A stretch of DNA of 64,000 nt from Cricetomys ansorgei (lineage: Eukaryota > Chordata > Mammalia > Rodentia > Nesomyidae), in the NCBI GenBank assembly GCA_026225945.1, contig JAMJFZ010004031.1, forward strand, positions 5,574,001 through 5,638,000. The letters run 5' to 3'. Of this stretch, positions 63,001 through 64,000 are shown piece by piece (within the stretch, counting starts at the first letter, position 1; each line of letters starts with the position of its first letter). The notes below the pieces were generated by a model. It was not told the DNA's origin and ran no database searches. It worked only from the letters and a program-made list of their open reading frames with translations. Both the position numbers and the translations under genes were made by a program.

Positions 63001-64000
63001 CCCTGATGTGAAGAAAGAGAGCTTGTAAAATTAACCCCTGGGTTTTCCTAAGGTTTCTCAAAAGCTTGCTCGACAGCCTTCAACAATGTTTGATTTTTTT
63101 TTTTTTAACTTCTTTACTTGGTGGAAAGAAAGGAAAAAGAAAAGGGAGTTAGGGTTGGGGGAAGGATGGAAAGATGGAAGGGGGAAAAAAGGGAGGAAGA
63201 GGAAAAAGCATGCAAGGGAGGGACTCTAGACATCCAATAGAAGAAGGTATAAAATGTGTGCTTAACATTTATAAAATTGAAAAAAAAAATAAGACAGAGC
63301 AAAAATGGAAATAACACAAAGGTGGAGCCACTGGGAAAATGGTCCTTTCTCTTTCAGACCATCTAAAATTACAATACACACAAGCAGGATTTCTTTAATC
63401 GTGTTTTCATATTGCATTTTTCTCTGCCTTGCTGCAGGTATTCCTGGACCTCCTGAAACGTTACAGATATTTGACGTCTCCCGTGATGGCATGACGCTTA
63501 CTTGGTATCCACCTGAAGATGATGGTGGCTCCCAAGTGACCGGATATATAGTGGAACGTAAAGAAGTAAGAGCAGACCGCTGGGTCCGGGTAAATAAAGT
63601 GCCAGTAACAATGACTCGGTACCGCTCCACTGGCCTTATTGAAGGCTTAGAATACGAACATCGTATCACAGCCATTAATGCAAGAGGAAGTGGAAAACCA
63701 AGTCGTCCTTCCAAGCCCATCGTTGCCATGGATCCAATTGGTAAATATATGTAGTATAAGCCAAGTTTATTGAGATACAATTTTTATGTGAAACTCATCC
63801 TTCTGAAGAATACAAAAATGTGGAAAGCAAAAACGCTAACAGTCCACATTTCAACAACACGCTGAATTTGTCAGATGGCACAGTCGATTTATAACCTTGC
63901 AGCAACTGTAACAAGGATATTTTTTGCCCATTTTCTTCCCAGCTCCACCAGGAAAGCCACAAAATCCAAGAGTTACAGATACAACAAGGACATCAGTCTC
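1379..64000 (+). CDS. Ttn: Titin, A-band D-zone/C-zone portion (spliced, partial at both ends)
   Basis: Titin is the giant sarcomere protein that spans from Z-disc to M-band; this part runs along the thick filament and binds myosin and myosin-binding protein C. Seen here: 73 exons on the + strand encoding about 150 Ig and Fn3 modules. Fn3 modules show a PxPPGxP-type start, a core W, a DGGSxIxxY loop and a YxFRVxAxNxxGxGEPS-type end; Ig modules show VxW and DxGxY. Modules follow Ig-FF-Ig-FFF up to 17968 and Ig-FF-Ig-FFF-Ig-FFF from 18068, the D- and C-zone patterns known for titin. Introns are nearly all phase 1, so exons are symmetric. Frame is broken only near 11558 and at 36144-36149. Entries below give each exon and its place in the super-repeats (for example C3-4 is module 4 of C-repeat 3). 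Confidence 0.98.
1768..2076 (+). CDS. Ttn: Ttn exon: Ig module D2-4
   Basis: I-set Ig module. It starts [11 protein letters not shown], has the core IEWSKNE and [11 protein letters not shown], and ends HVEVYG. It follows an 89-bp intron, one of the shortest here. Phase 1 at both ends. Confidence 0.95.
2162..2352 (+). CDS. Ttn: Ttn exon: first part of Fn3 module D2-5
   Basis: Starts [13 protein letters not shown] and carries [17 protein letters not shown]. It stops in mid-module after RRYG with a phase-0 donor (GGG|GTAAAT). The module is completed by the exon at 2741, which begins [14 protein letters not shown]. This is one of few phase-0 introns in the window. Confidence 0.94.
2353..2740. 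other. Titin intron
   Basis: 388-bp intron splitting an Fn3 module. AT-rich with no repeat or other element that I recognise; ends TTTCTAG. Confidence 0.85.
2741..3170 (+). CDS. Ttn: Ttn exon: end of Fn3 D2-5 plus Fn3 D2-6
   Basis: Enters in phase 0 and leaves in phase 1. The first 40 or so codons finish the preceding Fn3 ([14 protein letters not shown]). A full Fn3 follows, beginning [13 protein letters not shown] with [17 protein letters not shown] and ending [17 protein letters not shown]. Having one and a half modules in one exon is unusual for this region. Confidence 0.95.
3171..3738. other. Titin intron
   Basis: 568-bp AT-rich intron; no recognisable repeat, RNA or reading frame. Confidence 0.85.
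3739..4047 (+). CDS. Ttn: Ttn exon: Fn3 module D2-7
   Basis: Whole Fn3: [13 protein letters not shown], then [19 protein letters not shown] and [18 protein letters not shown]. It closes the D2 super-repeat before the Ig at 4169. Confidence 0.95.
4169..4317 (+). CDS. Ttn: Ttn exon: first part of Ig module D3-1
   Basis: Begins [20 protein letters not shown] with the Ig core [14 protein letters not shown]. It ends on a codon boundary (AAG|GTAATA). The module continues in the 33-bp exon at 4429 and the exon at 4560, so this is the only Ig in the window split over three exons. Confidence 0.95.
4429..4461 (+). CDS. Ttn: Ttn 33-bp microexon inside Ig module D3-1
   Basis: Eleven codons, [11 protein letters not shown], with acceptor TCTAATAG and donor CAG|GTAAGA, both phase 0. 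It matches the segment expected in this titin Ig between KKAMK and LETAENSS. Skipping would keep the frame but remove part of the Ig fold. Confidence 0.9.
4560..4689 (+). CDS. Ttn: Ttn exon: last part of Ig module D3-1
   Basis: Starts LETAENSS in phase 0, has [14 protein letters not shown] (the Ig DxGxY region with S for D) and ends CRVKVMG with a phase-1 donor. With 4169-4317 and 4429-4461 it totals 312 nt, one Ig module. Confidence 0.94.
4781..5080 (+). CDS. Ttn: Ttn exon: Fn3 module D3-2
   Basis: [13 protein letters not shown] start, [16 protein letters not shown] loop, [15 protein letters not shown] end. The DGGDRI variant replaces the usual DGGSPI. Phase 1 at both ends. Confidence 0.95.
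5181..5498 (+). CDS. Ttn: Ttn exon: Fn3 module D3-3
   Basis: [12 protein letters not shown] start and [20 protein letters not shown]. It is about six residues longer than its neighbours because of an enlarged loop ([12 protein letters not shown]). Ends VIVKDQT. Confidence 0.95.
5499..6332. other. Titin intron
   Basis: 834-bp AT-rich intron. I see no SINE, RNA gene or conserved reading frame; the short frame at 5580-5786 looks like chance. Acceptor is AACCTAG. Confidence 0.8.
6333..6629 (+). CDS. Ttn: Ttn exon: Ig module D3-4
   Basis: [15 protein letters not shown] start, [12 protein letters not shown] core, [17 protein letters not shown] end. The loop after the core W ([13 protein letters not shown]) is longer than in other Ig modules here. 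Confidence 0.95.
6739..7038 (+). CDS. Ttn: Ttn exon: Fn3 module D3-5
   Basis: [14 protein letters not shown] start, [37 protein letters not shown]. This RPGPP..GPI class recurs right after Ig modules throughout the window. Confidence 0.95.
7131..7445 (+). CDS. Ttn: Ttn exon: Fn3 module D3-6
   Basis: [14 protein letters not shown] start, [35 protein letters not shown], ending ARDPV. 105 codons. Confidence 0.95.
7536..7684 (+). CDS. Ttn: Ttn exon: first part of Fn3 module D3-7
   Basis: [17 protein letters not shown] start and [19 protein letters not shown]. It ends in phase 0 after EEWEK; the module resumes at 8412. Confidence 0.95.
7685..8411. other. Titin intron
   Basis: 727-bp, very AT-rich intron inside an Fn3 module, with a short TA run near 8010-8020. 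No SINE recognised. Confidence 0.85.
8412..8562 (+). CDS. Ttn: Ttn exon: last part of Fn3 module D3-7
   Basis: [15 protein letters not shown] start in phase 0, then [19 protein letters not shown], ending KDRI with a phase-1 donor. With 7536-7684 it makes one Fn3 of 100 codons. Confidence 0.95.
8653..8934 (+). CDS. Ttn: Ttn exon: Ig module D4-1
   Basis: [21 protein letters not shown] start, [11 protein letters not shown] core, [15 protein letters not shown] and IIVDVLG end. 94 codons. Confidence 0.95.
8996..9124 (-). mobile_element. B1-like SINE, diverged, antisense
   Basis: The + strand reads AGGGTCTCACTGTGTAG, then GTAGGCCAGGCTGGCCTCAA and GATTAAAGGGATGTACCACC. These are reverse-complement B1 landmarks with many changes, so it is an older copy. 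Confidence 0.85.
9330..9534 (-). mobile_element. B2 SINE, antisense
   Basis: The + strand shows GTGTTTTGCCTGCATATATG, a GGAGGCCAGAAAATGG block and the end CGCTTAGCTACATCTCCATT. This is the reverse complement of a B2 (tRNA-derived head at the right end). Strongly diverged. Confidence 0.85.
9593..9640. repeat. 24-bp tandem duplication
   Basis: Two adjacent 24-bp copies starting GGACTTTATAAAAGCA, with one C/T difference. Each copy contains TATAAAAG. No promoter context is visible. Confidence 0.85.
9706..9825. repeat. AT-rich low-complexity block
   Basis: Long imperfect AT/ATT runs, nearly free of G and C. Confidence 0.85.
10037..10339 (+). CDS. Ttn: Ttn exon: Fn3 module D4-2
   Basis: [14 protein letters not shown] start, [36 protein letters not shown]. 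Phase 1 at both ends. Confidence 0.95.
10340..10945. other. Titin intron with TG repeat
   Basis: 606-bp intron with a TG microsatellite (10413-10510); the rest shows no recognisable element. Acceptor is CATCTACAG. Confidence 0.85.
10413..10510. repeat. (TG)n microsatellite, interrupted
   Basis: TG runs broken by TA, CA and C interruptions over about 100 bp, starting about 75 bp past the donor. Confidence 0.92.
10946..11248 (+). CDS. Ttn: Ttn exon: Fn3 module D4-3
   Basis: [14 protein letters not shown] start, [34 protein letters not shown], ending CKDEL. Confidence 0.95.
11353..11633 (+). CDS. Ttn: Ttn exon: Ig module D4-4, with -1 frameshift
   Basis: [18 protein letters not shown] start and [14 protein letters not shown] core. 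The length is 281 nt, while a symmetric phase-1 exon needs a multiple of 3. The frame is correct through KSKR, then runs into a TAG at 11576-11578. If one base is taken as missing near 11558 (TCGAT where TCG-GAT is expected) the rest reads on as [14 protein letters not shown] to VNVVG. Splice sites are intact. Most likely a base-call or assembly deletion; a true null allele is possible. Confidence 0.9.
11731..12030 (+). CDS. Ttn: Ttn exon: Fn3 module D4-5
   Basis: [15 protein letters not shown] start, [33 protein letters not shown], ending KAKDRF. It is in frame with the exons on both sides of the break at 11558. Confidence 0.95.
12127..12429 (+). CDS. Ttn: Ttn exon: Fn3 module D4-6
   Basis: [14 protein letters not shown] start and [17 protein letters not shown] end. 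The central loop reads [12 protein letters not shown], one residue shorter before DGG than in most modules here. Confidence 0.95.
12521..12829 (+). CDS. Ttn: Ttn exon: Fn3 module D4-7
   Basis: [13 protein letters not shown] start, [34 protein letters not shown], ending VKDRL. It has no early ATG codon. Confidence 0.95.
12915..13196 (+). CDS. Ttn: Ttn exon: Ig module D5-1
   Basis: [20 protein letters not shown] start, [11 protein letters not shown] core, [15 protein letters not shown] and VKVLVLG end. Confidence 0.95.
13289..13588 (+). CDS. Ttn: Ttn exon: Fn3 module D5-2
   Basis: [14 protein letters not shown] start, [35 protein letters not shown], ending VDPL. Confidence 0.95.
13672..13965 (+). 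CDS. Ttn: Ttn exon: Fn3 module D5-3
   Basis: [15 protein letters not shown] start, [36 protein letters not shown], ending CQEKL. Confidence 0.95.
14059..17025 (+). CDS. Ttn: Ttn 2,967-bp exon: ten modules, D5-4 to D6-6
   Basis: An intron-free run of ten modules, 989 codons: Ig about 14059-14348 ([14 protein letters not shown]), Fn3 to 14646 ([11 protein letters not shown]), Fn3 to 14943 ([10 protein letters not shown]), Fn3 to 15252 ([10 protein letters not shown]), Ig to 15540 ([13 protein letters not shown]), Fn3 to 15837 ([10 protein letters not shown]), Fn3 to 16134 ([10 protein letters not shown]), Ig to 16425 ([11 protein letters not shown]), Fn3 to 16722 (KPGPVRNLK), Fn3 to 17025 ([11 protein letters not shown]). 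Neighbouring repeats have one intron per module, so introns were probably lost here. Ends KDPI with donor G|GTAAGA. Confidence 0.97.
17026..17647. other. Titin intron with B3-type SINE
   Basis: 622-bp intron; its middle half is a B3-like SINE (17281-17590). No other element seen. Acceptor is TTTTCAG. Confidence 0.85.
17281..17590 (+). mobile_element. B3-like (B2-family) SINE
   Basis: tRNA-type head GCTAGGGAGATGGCTTCGTG, then CCTGAGTTCAGATCAC, CCAGTACCGAGGGCAGGA, CTGGCCAGCCAGTGTAGCC and GATTGACCTCTGCCCTACA, ending in GT/CA-rich sequence. These are landmarks of the rodent B3 type in the + orientation. Confidence 0.85.
17648..17968 (+). CDS. Ttn: Ttn exon: Fn3 module D6-7
   Basis: [13 protein letters not shown] start and [19 protein letters not shown] longer loop ([14 protein letters not shown]) makes this module 107 codons. 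Ends KPKEIL. It closes the last 7-module super-repeat. Confidence 0.95.
18068..18352 (+). CDS. Ttn: Ttn exon: Ig module C1-1, start of the C-zone
   Basis: [20 protein letters not shown] start, [11 protein letters not shown] core, [15 protein letters not shown] end. This is the first Ig with the ELD..LRK-type signature that opens every 11-module repeat, so I place the D/C boundary here. By known titin biology, the first Ig of each C-repeat docks myosin-binding protein C. The donor GTGCGT is slightly off consensus. Confidence 0.93.
18453..18752 (+). CDS. Ttn: Ttn exon: Fn3 module C1-2
   Basis: [14 protein letters not shown] start, [35 protein letters not shown], ending ASDPL. Confidence 0.95.
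19013..19315 (+). CDS. Ttn: Ttn exon: Fn3 module C1-3
   Basis: [14 protein letters not shown] start, [36 protein letters not shown], ending AKEQL. The exon starts GTGAGC directly after the acceptor GATTCGAG. Confidence 0.94.
19316..19694. other. Titin intron
   Basis: 379-bp intron with a short antisense B2 tail remnant near its start (19342-19376); otherwise unremarkable. Confidence 0.8.
19342..19376 (-). mobile_element. B2 SINE 3' remnant, antisense
   Basis: TGTGCATGGATGTTTTGCCT followed by GCATCTATGTCTGT matches the reverse complement of a B2 3' end. It is only about 35 bp long, so the call is tentative. Confidence 0.55.
19695..19970 (+). CDS. Ttn: Ttn exon: Ig module C1-4
   Basis: [19 protein letters not shown] start, [12 protein letters not shown] core, [16 protein letters not shown] end. 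At 92 codons it is the shortest Ig exon here. Confidence 0.95.
20087..20386 (+). CDS. Ttn: Ttn exon: Fn3 module C1-5
   Basis: [14 protein letters not shown] start, [34 protein letters not shown], ending KFPFG. Confidence 0.95.
20387..20533. repeat. 147-bp intron dominated by T, CA and AT repeats
   Basis: Donor G|GTCAGT, then a T run, a (CA)n tract at 20428-20468 and an (AT)n tract at 20469-20484. The acceptor is TTTGTCTCTAG. Simple repeats take up over a third of the intron. Confidence 0.92.
20534..20836 (+). CDS. Ttn: Ttn exon: Fn3 module C1-6
   Basis: [14 protein letters not shown] start, [37 protein letters not shown], ending [14 protein letters not shown] is the mark of module 6 in each C-repeat. 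Confidence 0.95.
21108..21407 (+). CDS. Ttn: Ttn exon: Fn3 module C1-7
   Basis: [14 protein letters not shown] start, [34 protein letters not shown], ending LAEN. The next intron begins with a minisatellite 16 bp from this donor. Confidence 0.95.
21423..22024. repeat. Minisatellite, 55-bp unit, 11 copies
   Basis: Copies counted at the phrase (G/A)TGCTTACGG start at 21431, 21486, 21541, 21596, 21651, 21706, 21757, 21812, 21867, 21922 and 21977. The spacing is 55 bp except one 51-bp copy (21706-21756) that lacks GACT. Copies differ by G/A at the first base and C/G in CCTSTGTC. Each full unit includes CTCCTGACTAATATCATA. The array is nearly identical between copies, so it is recent. Confidence 0.97.
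22591..22671 (+). mobile_element. ID-like (BC1/tRNA-derived) SINE
   Basis: Reads AACTAGGGATGTAGCTTAGT, then GGTACAGCACTGACCTGGCA and GGGTTCCATCCC, resembling the A-box and B-box layout of rodent ID elements. Diverged, with only a short A-rich tail. Confidence 0.8.
22767..23054 (+). CDS. Ttn: Ttn exon: Ig module C1-8
   Basis: [20 protein letters not shown] start, [12 protein letters not shown] core, [16 protein letters not shown] and KLKVLG end. Confidence 0.95.
23055..23462. other. Titin intron
   Basis: 408-bp intron with a SINE fragment (23115-23185); nothing else recognised. Confidence 0.8.
23115..23185 (+). mobile_element. B4/B1-like SINE fragment
   Basis: GCAATGAATGCCTGAAATCC, then GGGAGGAGGCAGGAAGATCA and GGAGTTCAAGGTCAT match the B1-derived part of rodent B4/RSINE-type elements. 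Partial and diverged. Confidence 0.65.
23463..23759 (+). CDS. Ttn: Ttn exon: Fn3 module C1-9
   Basis: [14 protein letters not shown] start, [36 protein letters not shown], ending KNPYG. KRETSR marks module 9 in the C-repeats. Confidence 0.95.
23847..24149 (+). CDS. Ttn: Ttn exon: Fn3 module C1-10
   Basis: [14 protein letters not shown] start, [35 protein letters not shown], ending AQDPL. Confidence 0.95.
24246..24551 (+). CDS. Ttn: Ttn exon: Fn3 module C1-11
   Basis: [14 protein letters not shown] start, [37 protein letters not shown], ending CPKDIL. Last module of C1. Confidence 0.95.
24552..25414. other. Titin intron with B2 SINE
   Basis: 863-bp intron with one B2-like element (25097-25231). 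The rest is plain AT-rich sequence. Acceptor is TTCCATAG. Confidence 0.85.
25097..25231 (+). mobile_element. B2 SINE, partial
   Basis: GGGGCTAGAGAGATTGCTCA, then GTAGTTAGGAGCACATACTG and CTCTTCTGGAGGAAATGAAT match the tRNA-derived B2 head. It ends early with CCAGGGACC and an A-rich tail. Confidence 0.9.
25415..25702 (+). CDS. Ttn: Ttn exon: Ig module C2-1
   Basis: [20 protein letters not shown] start, [13 protein letters not shown] core, [15 protein letters not shown] end. It carries the opening-Ig signature ELDAELRK of the C-repeats. Confidence 0.95.
25806..26096 (+). CDS. Ttn: Ttn exon: Fn3 module C2-2
   Basis: [14 protein letters not shown] start, [39 protein letters not shown], ending VKAS. 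Confidence 0.95.
26183..26470 (+). CDS. Ttn: Ttn exon: Fn3 module C2-3
   Basis: [16 protein letters not shown] start, [38 protein letters not shown], ending KDDV. Confidence 0.95.
26650..27237 (+). CDS. Ttn: Ttn 588-bp exon: Ig C2-4 plus Fn3 C2-5
   Basis: Ig ([44 protein letters not shown]) joined without an intron to an Fn3 ([47 protein letters not shown]). The junction [11 protein letters not shown] is where an intron sits at other module 4/5 borders. Exons at 28432 and 47603 have the same length and Ig-Fn3 layout. Confidence 0.96.
27325..27429 (+). CDS. Ttn: Ttn exon: first part of Fn3 module C2-6
   Basis: [14 protein letters not shown] start through RKTGGSPIT, then a phase-1 donor inside the module. 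The loop has TGG where nearly all other modules have DGG. Confidence 0.94.
27430..27765. other. Titin intron within an Fn3 module
   Basis: 336 bp, AT-rich, with no repeat recognised. Acceptor is ATTTGTAG. Confidence 0.85.
27766..27963 (+). CDS. Ttn: Ttn exon: last part of Fn3 module C2-6
   Basis: [19 protein letters not shown] start completes the module begun at 27325; [17 protein letters not shown], ending LDPI. 105 plus 198 nt makes one 101-codon Fn3. Confidence 0.94.
28050..28346 (+). CDS. Ttn: Ttn exon: Fn3 module C2-7
   Basis: [14 protein letters not shown] start, [39 protein letters not shown], ending CKDEY. EKRDLP marks module 7 of the C-repeats. Confidence 0.95.
28432..29019 (+). 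CDS. Ttn: Ttn 588-bp exon: Ig C2-8 plus Fn3 C2-9
   Basis: Ig ([40 protein letters not shown]) fused to Fn3 ([49 protein letters not shown]). Ends VDRFG. It has no intron at the Ig/Fn border, unlike C1-8/C1-9. Confidence 0.96.
29108..29410 (+). CDS. Ttn: Ttn exon: Fn3 module C2-10
   Basis: [14 protein letters not shown] start, [38 protein letters not shown], ending MKDVA. The donor T|GTTAGT is less common than GTAAGT. Confidence 0.94.
29532..46641 (+). CDS. Ttn: Ttn giant 17.1-kb exon: 58 modules, C2-11 to C8-2
   Basis: One uninterrupted exon of 17,110 nt between acceptor TTTCGCTCAG and donor ACAG|GTATAT. It holds the Fn3 C2-11, five complete 11-module repeats, and the first two modules of C8. 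Repeat starts lie near 29834 (C3), 33083 (C4), 36330 (C5), 39575 (C6), 42823 (C7) and 46066 (C8), a period of about 3.25 kb. The opening Ig modules read [45 protein letters not shown] and FDIDSEMRK. The size fits the known 17.1-kb titin exon, the longest coding exon of mammals. One extra A in 36144-36149 shifts the frame: IVEK is followed by M and stop instead of CDVSVGEW, and 17,109 would be a multiple of 3. Otherwise open throughout. Confidence 0.98.
46642..47213. other. Titin intron
   Basis: 572-bp intron with a T-rich, GT-interrupted run near 47094-47132. No SINE or RNA recognised. Acceptor is TTTTCTTAG. Confidence 0.85.
47214..47510 (+). CDS. Ttn: Ttn exon: Fn3 module C8-3
   Basis: [14 protein letters not shown] start, [37 protein letters not shown], ending IKDQL. 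Confidence 0.95.
47603..48190 (+). CDS. Ttn: Ttn 588-bp exon: Ig C8-4 plus Fn3 C8-5
   Basis: Ig ([47 protein letters not shown]) fused to Fn3 ([48 protein letters not shown]). The Ig core has L where a W is usual (VTLSRD), a visible deviation from other Ig modules here. Confidence 0.95.
48281..48583 (+). CDS. Ttn: Ttn exon: Fn3 module C8-6
   Basis: [14 protein letters not shown] start, [37 protein letters not shown], ending IDAC. It has NGG in place of DGG. Confidence 0.95.
48704..49000 (+). CDS. Ttn: Ttn exon: Fn3 module C8-7
   Basis: [14 protein letters not shown] start, [39 protein letters not shown], ending IDSYG. The usual PGPP opening is reduced to PPRN. Confidence 0.95.
49001..50285. 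other. Titin intron
   Basis: 1,285-bp intron. It carries a possible old MIR fragment (about 49410-49512). The short open stretch 49589-50008 shows no module features and is taken as chance. Acceptor is TTTCTTGCAG. Confidence 0.8.
49410..49512 (-). mobile_element. Possible MIR remnant, antisense
   Basis: CTTTACAAAAGTAAGCCTAA, then GGCTTAGAGTGTTTATGTAA, GTTAAACAACTCATCAGTGA and CTTTGGAGCCC follow the reverse-complement MIR core in order, but with much divergence. Confidence 0.5.
50286..50573 (+). CDS. Ttn: Ttn exon: Ig module C8-8
   Basis: [20 protein letters not shown] start, [12 protein letters not shown] core, [15 protein letters not shown] and VQILG end. Confidence 0.95.
50680..50979 (+). 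CDS. Ttn: Ttn exon: Fn3 module C8-9
   Basis: [15 protein letters not shown] start, [38 protein letters not shown], ending KNAFG. Confidence 0.95.
50980..51219. other. Titin intron
   Basis: 240-bp intron, unremarkable. Acceptor CCTAAATAG has an A-rich end of the tract. Confidence 0.8.
51220..51522 (+). CDS. Ttn: Ttn exon: Fn3 module C8-10
   Basis: [14 protein letters not shown] start, [38 protein letters not shown], ending ADPV. Confidence 0.95.
51620..51925 (+). CDS. Ttn: Ttn exon: Fn3 module C8-11
   Basis: [14 protein letters not shown] start, [37 protein letters not shown], ending AKDIL. It follows a 97-bp intron whose acceptor CGTTCCAG has a poor pyrimidine tract. Confidence 0.94.
52020..53786 (+). 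CDS. Ttn: Ttn 1,767-bp exon: six modules, C9-1 to C9-6
   Basis: Order Ig, Fn3, Fn3, Ig, Fn3, Fn3: [13 protein letters not shown] (opening Ig; T replaces the usual final K), [52 protein letters not shown] and [13 protein letters not shown] with KKERNSILW. 589 codons. The Ig/Fn border near 53180 ([11 protein letters not shown]) is shortened: the usual D(K/R)PG residues are absent. Confidence 0.96.
53787..54098. other. Titin intron
   Basis: 312-bp AT-rich intron; nothing recognised. Confidence 0.85.
54099..54392 (+). CDS. Ttn: Ttn exon: Fn3 module C9-7
   Basis: [14 protein letters not shown] start, [37 protein letters not shown], ending TRDEN. Confidence 0.95.
54393..55021. other. Titin intron
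   Basis: 629-bp AT-rich intron; no repeat or RNA recognised. Acceptor is CTTTTACAG. Confidence 0.85.
55022..55309 (+). CDS. Ttn: Ttn exon: Ig module C9-8
   Basis: [20 protein letters not shown] start, [12 protein letters not shown] core, [15 protein letters not shown] and KVKVQG end. Confidence 0.95.
55422..55721 (+). CDS. Ttn: Ttn exon: Fn3 module C9-9
   Basis: [15 protein letters not shown] start, [38 protein letters not shown], ending QIQY. The loop reads DGC rather than DGG. Confidence 0.95.
55813..57879 (+). CDS. Ttn: Ttn 2,067-bp exon: seven modules, C9-10 to C10-5
   Basis: Order Fn3 ([13 protein letters not shown]), Fn3 ([11 protein letters not shown]), Ig from about 56417 ([13 protein letters not shown], opening Ig of C10), Fn3 ([13 protein letters not shown]), Fn3 ([11 protein letters not shown]), Ig ([11 protein letters not shown]), Fn3 ([14 protein letters not shown]). 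689 codons. It spans the C9/C10 border, so exon limits do not follow super-repeat limits. Ends AEHPFG. Confidence 0.96.
57976..58278 (+). CDS. Ttn: Ttn exon: Fn3 module C10-6
   Basis: [14 protein letters not shown] start, [38 protein letters not shown], ending AQNPV. The donor G|GTGTGT is weak, but it is the one that keeps the frame into 58368. Confidence 0.92.
58368..58673 (+). CDS. Ttn: Ttn exon: Fn3 module C10-7
   Basis: [14 protein letters not shown] start, [38 protein letters not shown], ending CRDEY. Confidence 0.95.
58770..59060 (+). CDS. Ttn: Ttn exon: Ig module C10-8
   Basis: [21 protein letters not shown] start, [12 protein letters not shown] core, [15 protein letters not shown] and VKVLG end. 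Confidence 0.95.
59157..59453 (+). CDS. Ttn: Ttn exon: Fn3 module C10-9
   Basis: [14 protein letters not shown] start, [38 protein letters not shown], ending ARNSF. Confidence 0.95.
59579..59884 (+). CDS. Ttn: Ttn exon: Fn3 module C10-10
   Basis: [15 protein letters not shown] start, [38 protein letters not shown], ending CREPS. The acceptor ACAAACAG lacks a clear pyrimidine tract in its last 15 bases. Confidence 0.94.
59885..60704. other. Titin intron with TA repeat
   Basis: 820-bp intron with a TA-rich microsatellite (60026-60089); no SINE or RNA recognised. Acceptor is AAATTTCAG. Confidence 0.85.
60026..60089. repeat. (TA)n microsatellite, interrupted
   Basis: TA runs broken by TGTATGTGTG and one ATTA; about 64 bp. 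Confidence 0.92.
60705..61010 (+). CDS. Ttn: Ttn exon: Fn3 module C10-11
   Basis: [14 protein letters not shown] start, [37 protein letters not shown], ending PVERL. Confidence 0.95.
61097..61378 (+). CDS. Ttn: Ttn exon: Ig module C11-1
   Basis: [20 protein letters not shown] start, [13 protein letters not shown] core, [15 protein letters not shown] and VKVYG end. Eleventh and last Ig of the opening type, with a diverged signature (LADDLKK). Confidence 0.95.
61546..62139 (+). CDS. Ttn: Ttn 594-bp exon: Fn3 modules C11-2 and C11-3
   Basis: First Fn3: [49 protein letters not shown]. Second: [50 protein letters not shown]. The two are fused without an intron; in C1 and C2 these modules are separate exons. 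Confidence 0.96.
62252..62539 (+). CDS. Ttn: Ttn exon: Ig module C11-4
   Basis: [20 protein letters not shown] start, [12 protein letters not shown] core, [15 protein letters not shown] and VIILG end. Confidence 0.95.
62640..62939 (+). CDS. Ttn: Ttn exon: Fn3 module C11-5
   Basis: [15 protein letters not shown] start, [37 protein letters not shown], ending CRSSI. Confidence 0.95.
62940..63437. other. Titin intron with homopurine tract
   Basis: 498-bp intron. A T run (63091-63107) is followed by a purine-rich block (63119-63222). No SINE. Acceptor is CTTGCTGCAG. Confidence 0.85.
63119..63222 (+). repeat. Purine-rich (GGA/GAAA) low-complexity tract
   Basis: About 100 bases, nearly all A and G on the + strand, with GGAAGGATGGAAAGATGGAA-type runs; a few T interruptions and a GCATGC near 63208. 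Confidence 0.88.
63438..63740 (+). CDS. Ttn: Ttn exon: Fn3 module C11-6
   Basis: [14 protein letters not shown] start, [37 protein letters not shown], ending MDPI. YEHRI replaces the usual Y(E/Q)FRV. Confidence 0.95.
63943..64000 (+). CDS. Ttn: Ttn exon: start of Fn3 module C11-7 (cut by window end)
   Basis: [20 protein letters not shown] after acceptor TTCTTCCCAG. Only 58 nt are inside the window; the module continues beyond it. Confidence 0.93.

Overview
The window is a stretch of a mammalian nuclear genome, from a muroid rodent, that lies wholly inside one gene: titin (Ttn/TTN), read left to right on the + strand. The rodent call rests on intronic B1, B2, B3/B4-like and ID-like SINEs. The titin call rests on an unbroken chain of about 150 immunoglobulin-like (Ig, I-set) and fibronectin type III (Fn3) modules of about 98 residues each. 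They occur in the order typical of the A-band part of titin, and one exon is about 17.1 kb long. Neither end of the gene is present: there is no promoter, start codon, kinase domain, stop codon or poly(A) signal.

I resolve 73 coding exons (the last one cut by the window edge), about 44.3 kb of coding sequence or about 14,760 codons. Almost every exon holds one whole module, and nearly all introns are phase 1. Layout: 1-1378 is intron. 1379-17968 is the end of the D-zone, in 7-module super-repeats (Ig-Fn-Fn-Ig-Fn-Fn-Fn); I label these D2 (partial) to D6. 18068-64000 is the C-zone, in 11-module super-repeats (Ig-Fn-Fn-Ig-Fn-Fn-Fn-Ig-Fn-Fn-Fn), labelled C1 to C11, the last one cut. D labels assume the six D-repeats known for titin. 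The eleven C-repeats can be counted directly from a signature at the start of their first Ig. Multi-module exons are 14059-17025 (10 modules), 29532-46641 (58 modules), 52020-53786 (6) and 55813-57879 (7).

All exons act together as one polypeptide, the molecular ruler of the vertebrate thick filament in striated muscle. The D- and C-zone super-repeats lie along myosin, and the first Ig of each C-repeat is the known docking region for myosin-binding protein C.

Two single-base frame breaks interrupt the otherwise open reading: one base missing near 11558 and one extra A in the run 36144-36149. Both most likely reflect assembly errors. Non-coding features of interest are an 11-copy 55-bp minisatellite starting about 16 bp into an intron (21423-22024), a CA/AT repeat filling much of a 147-bp intron, a homopurine tract, and a few fragile-looking splice sites. 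I found no second gene, RNA gene, CRISPR array or novel system.
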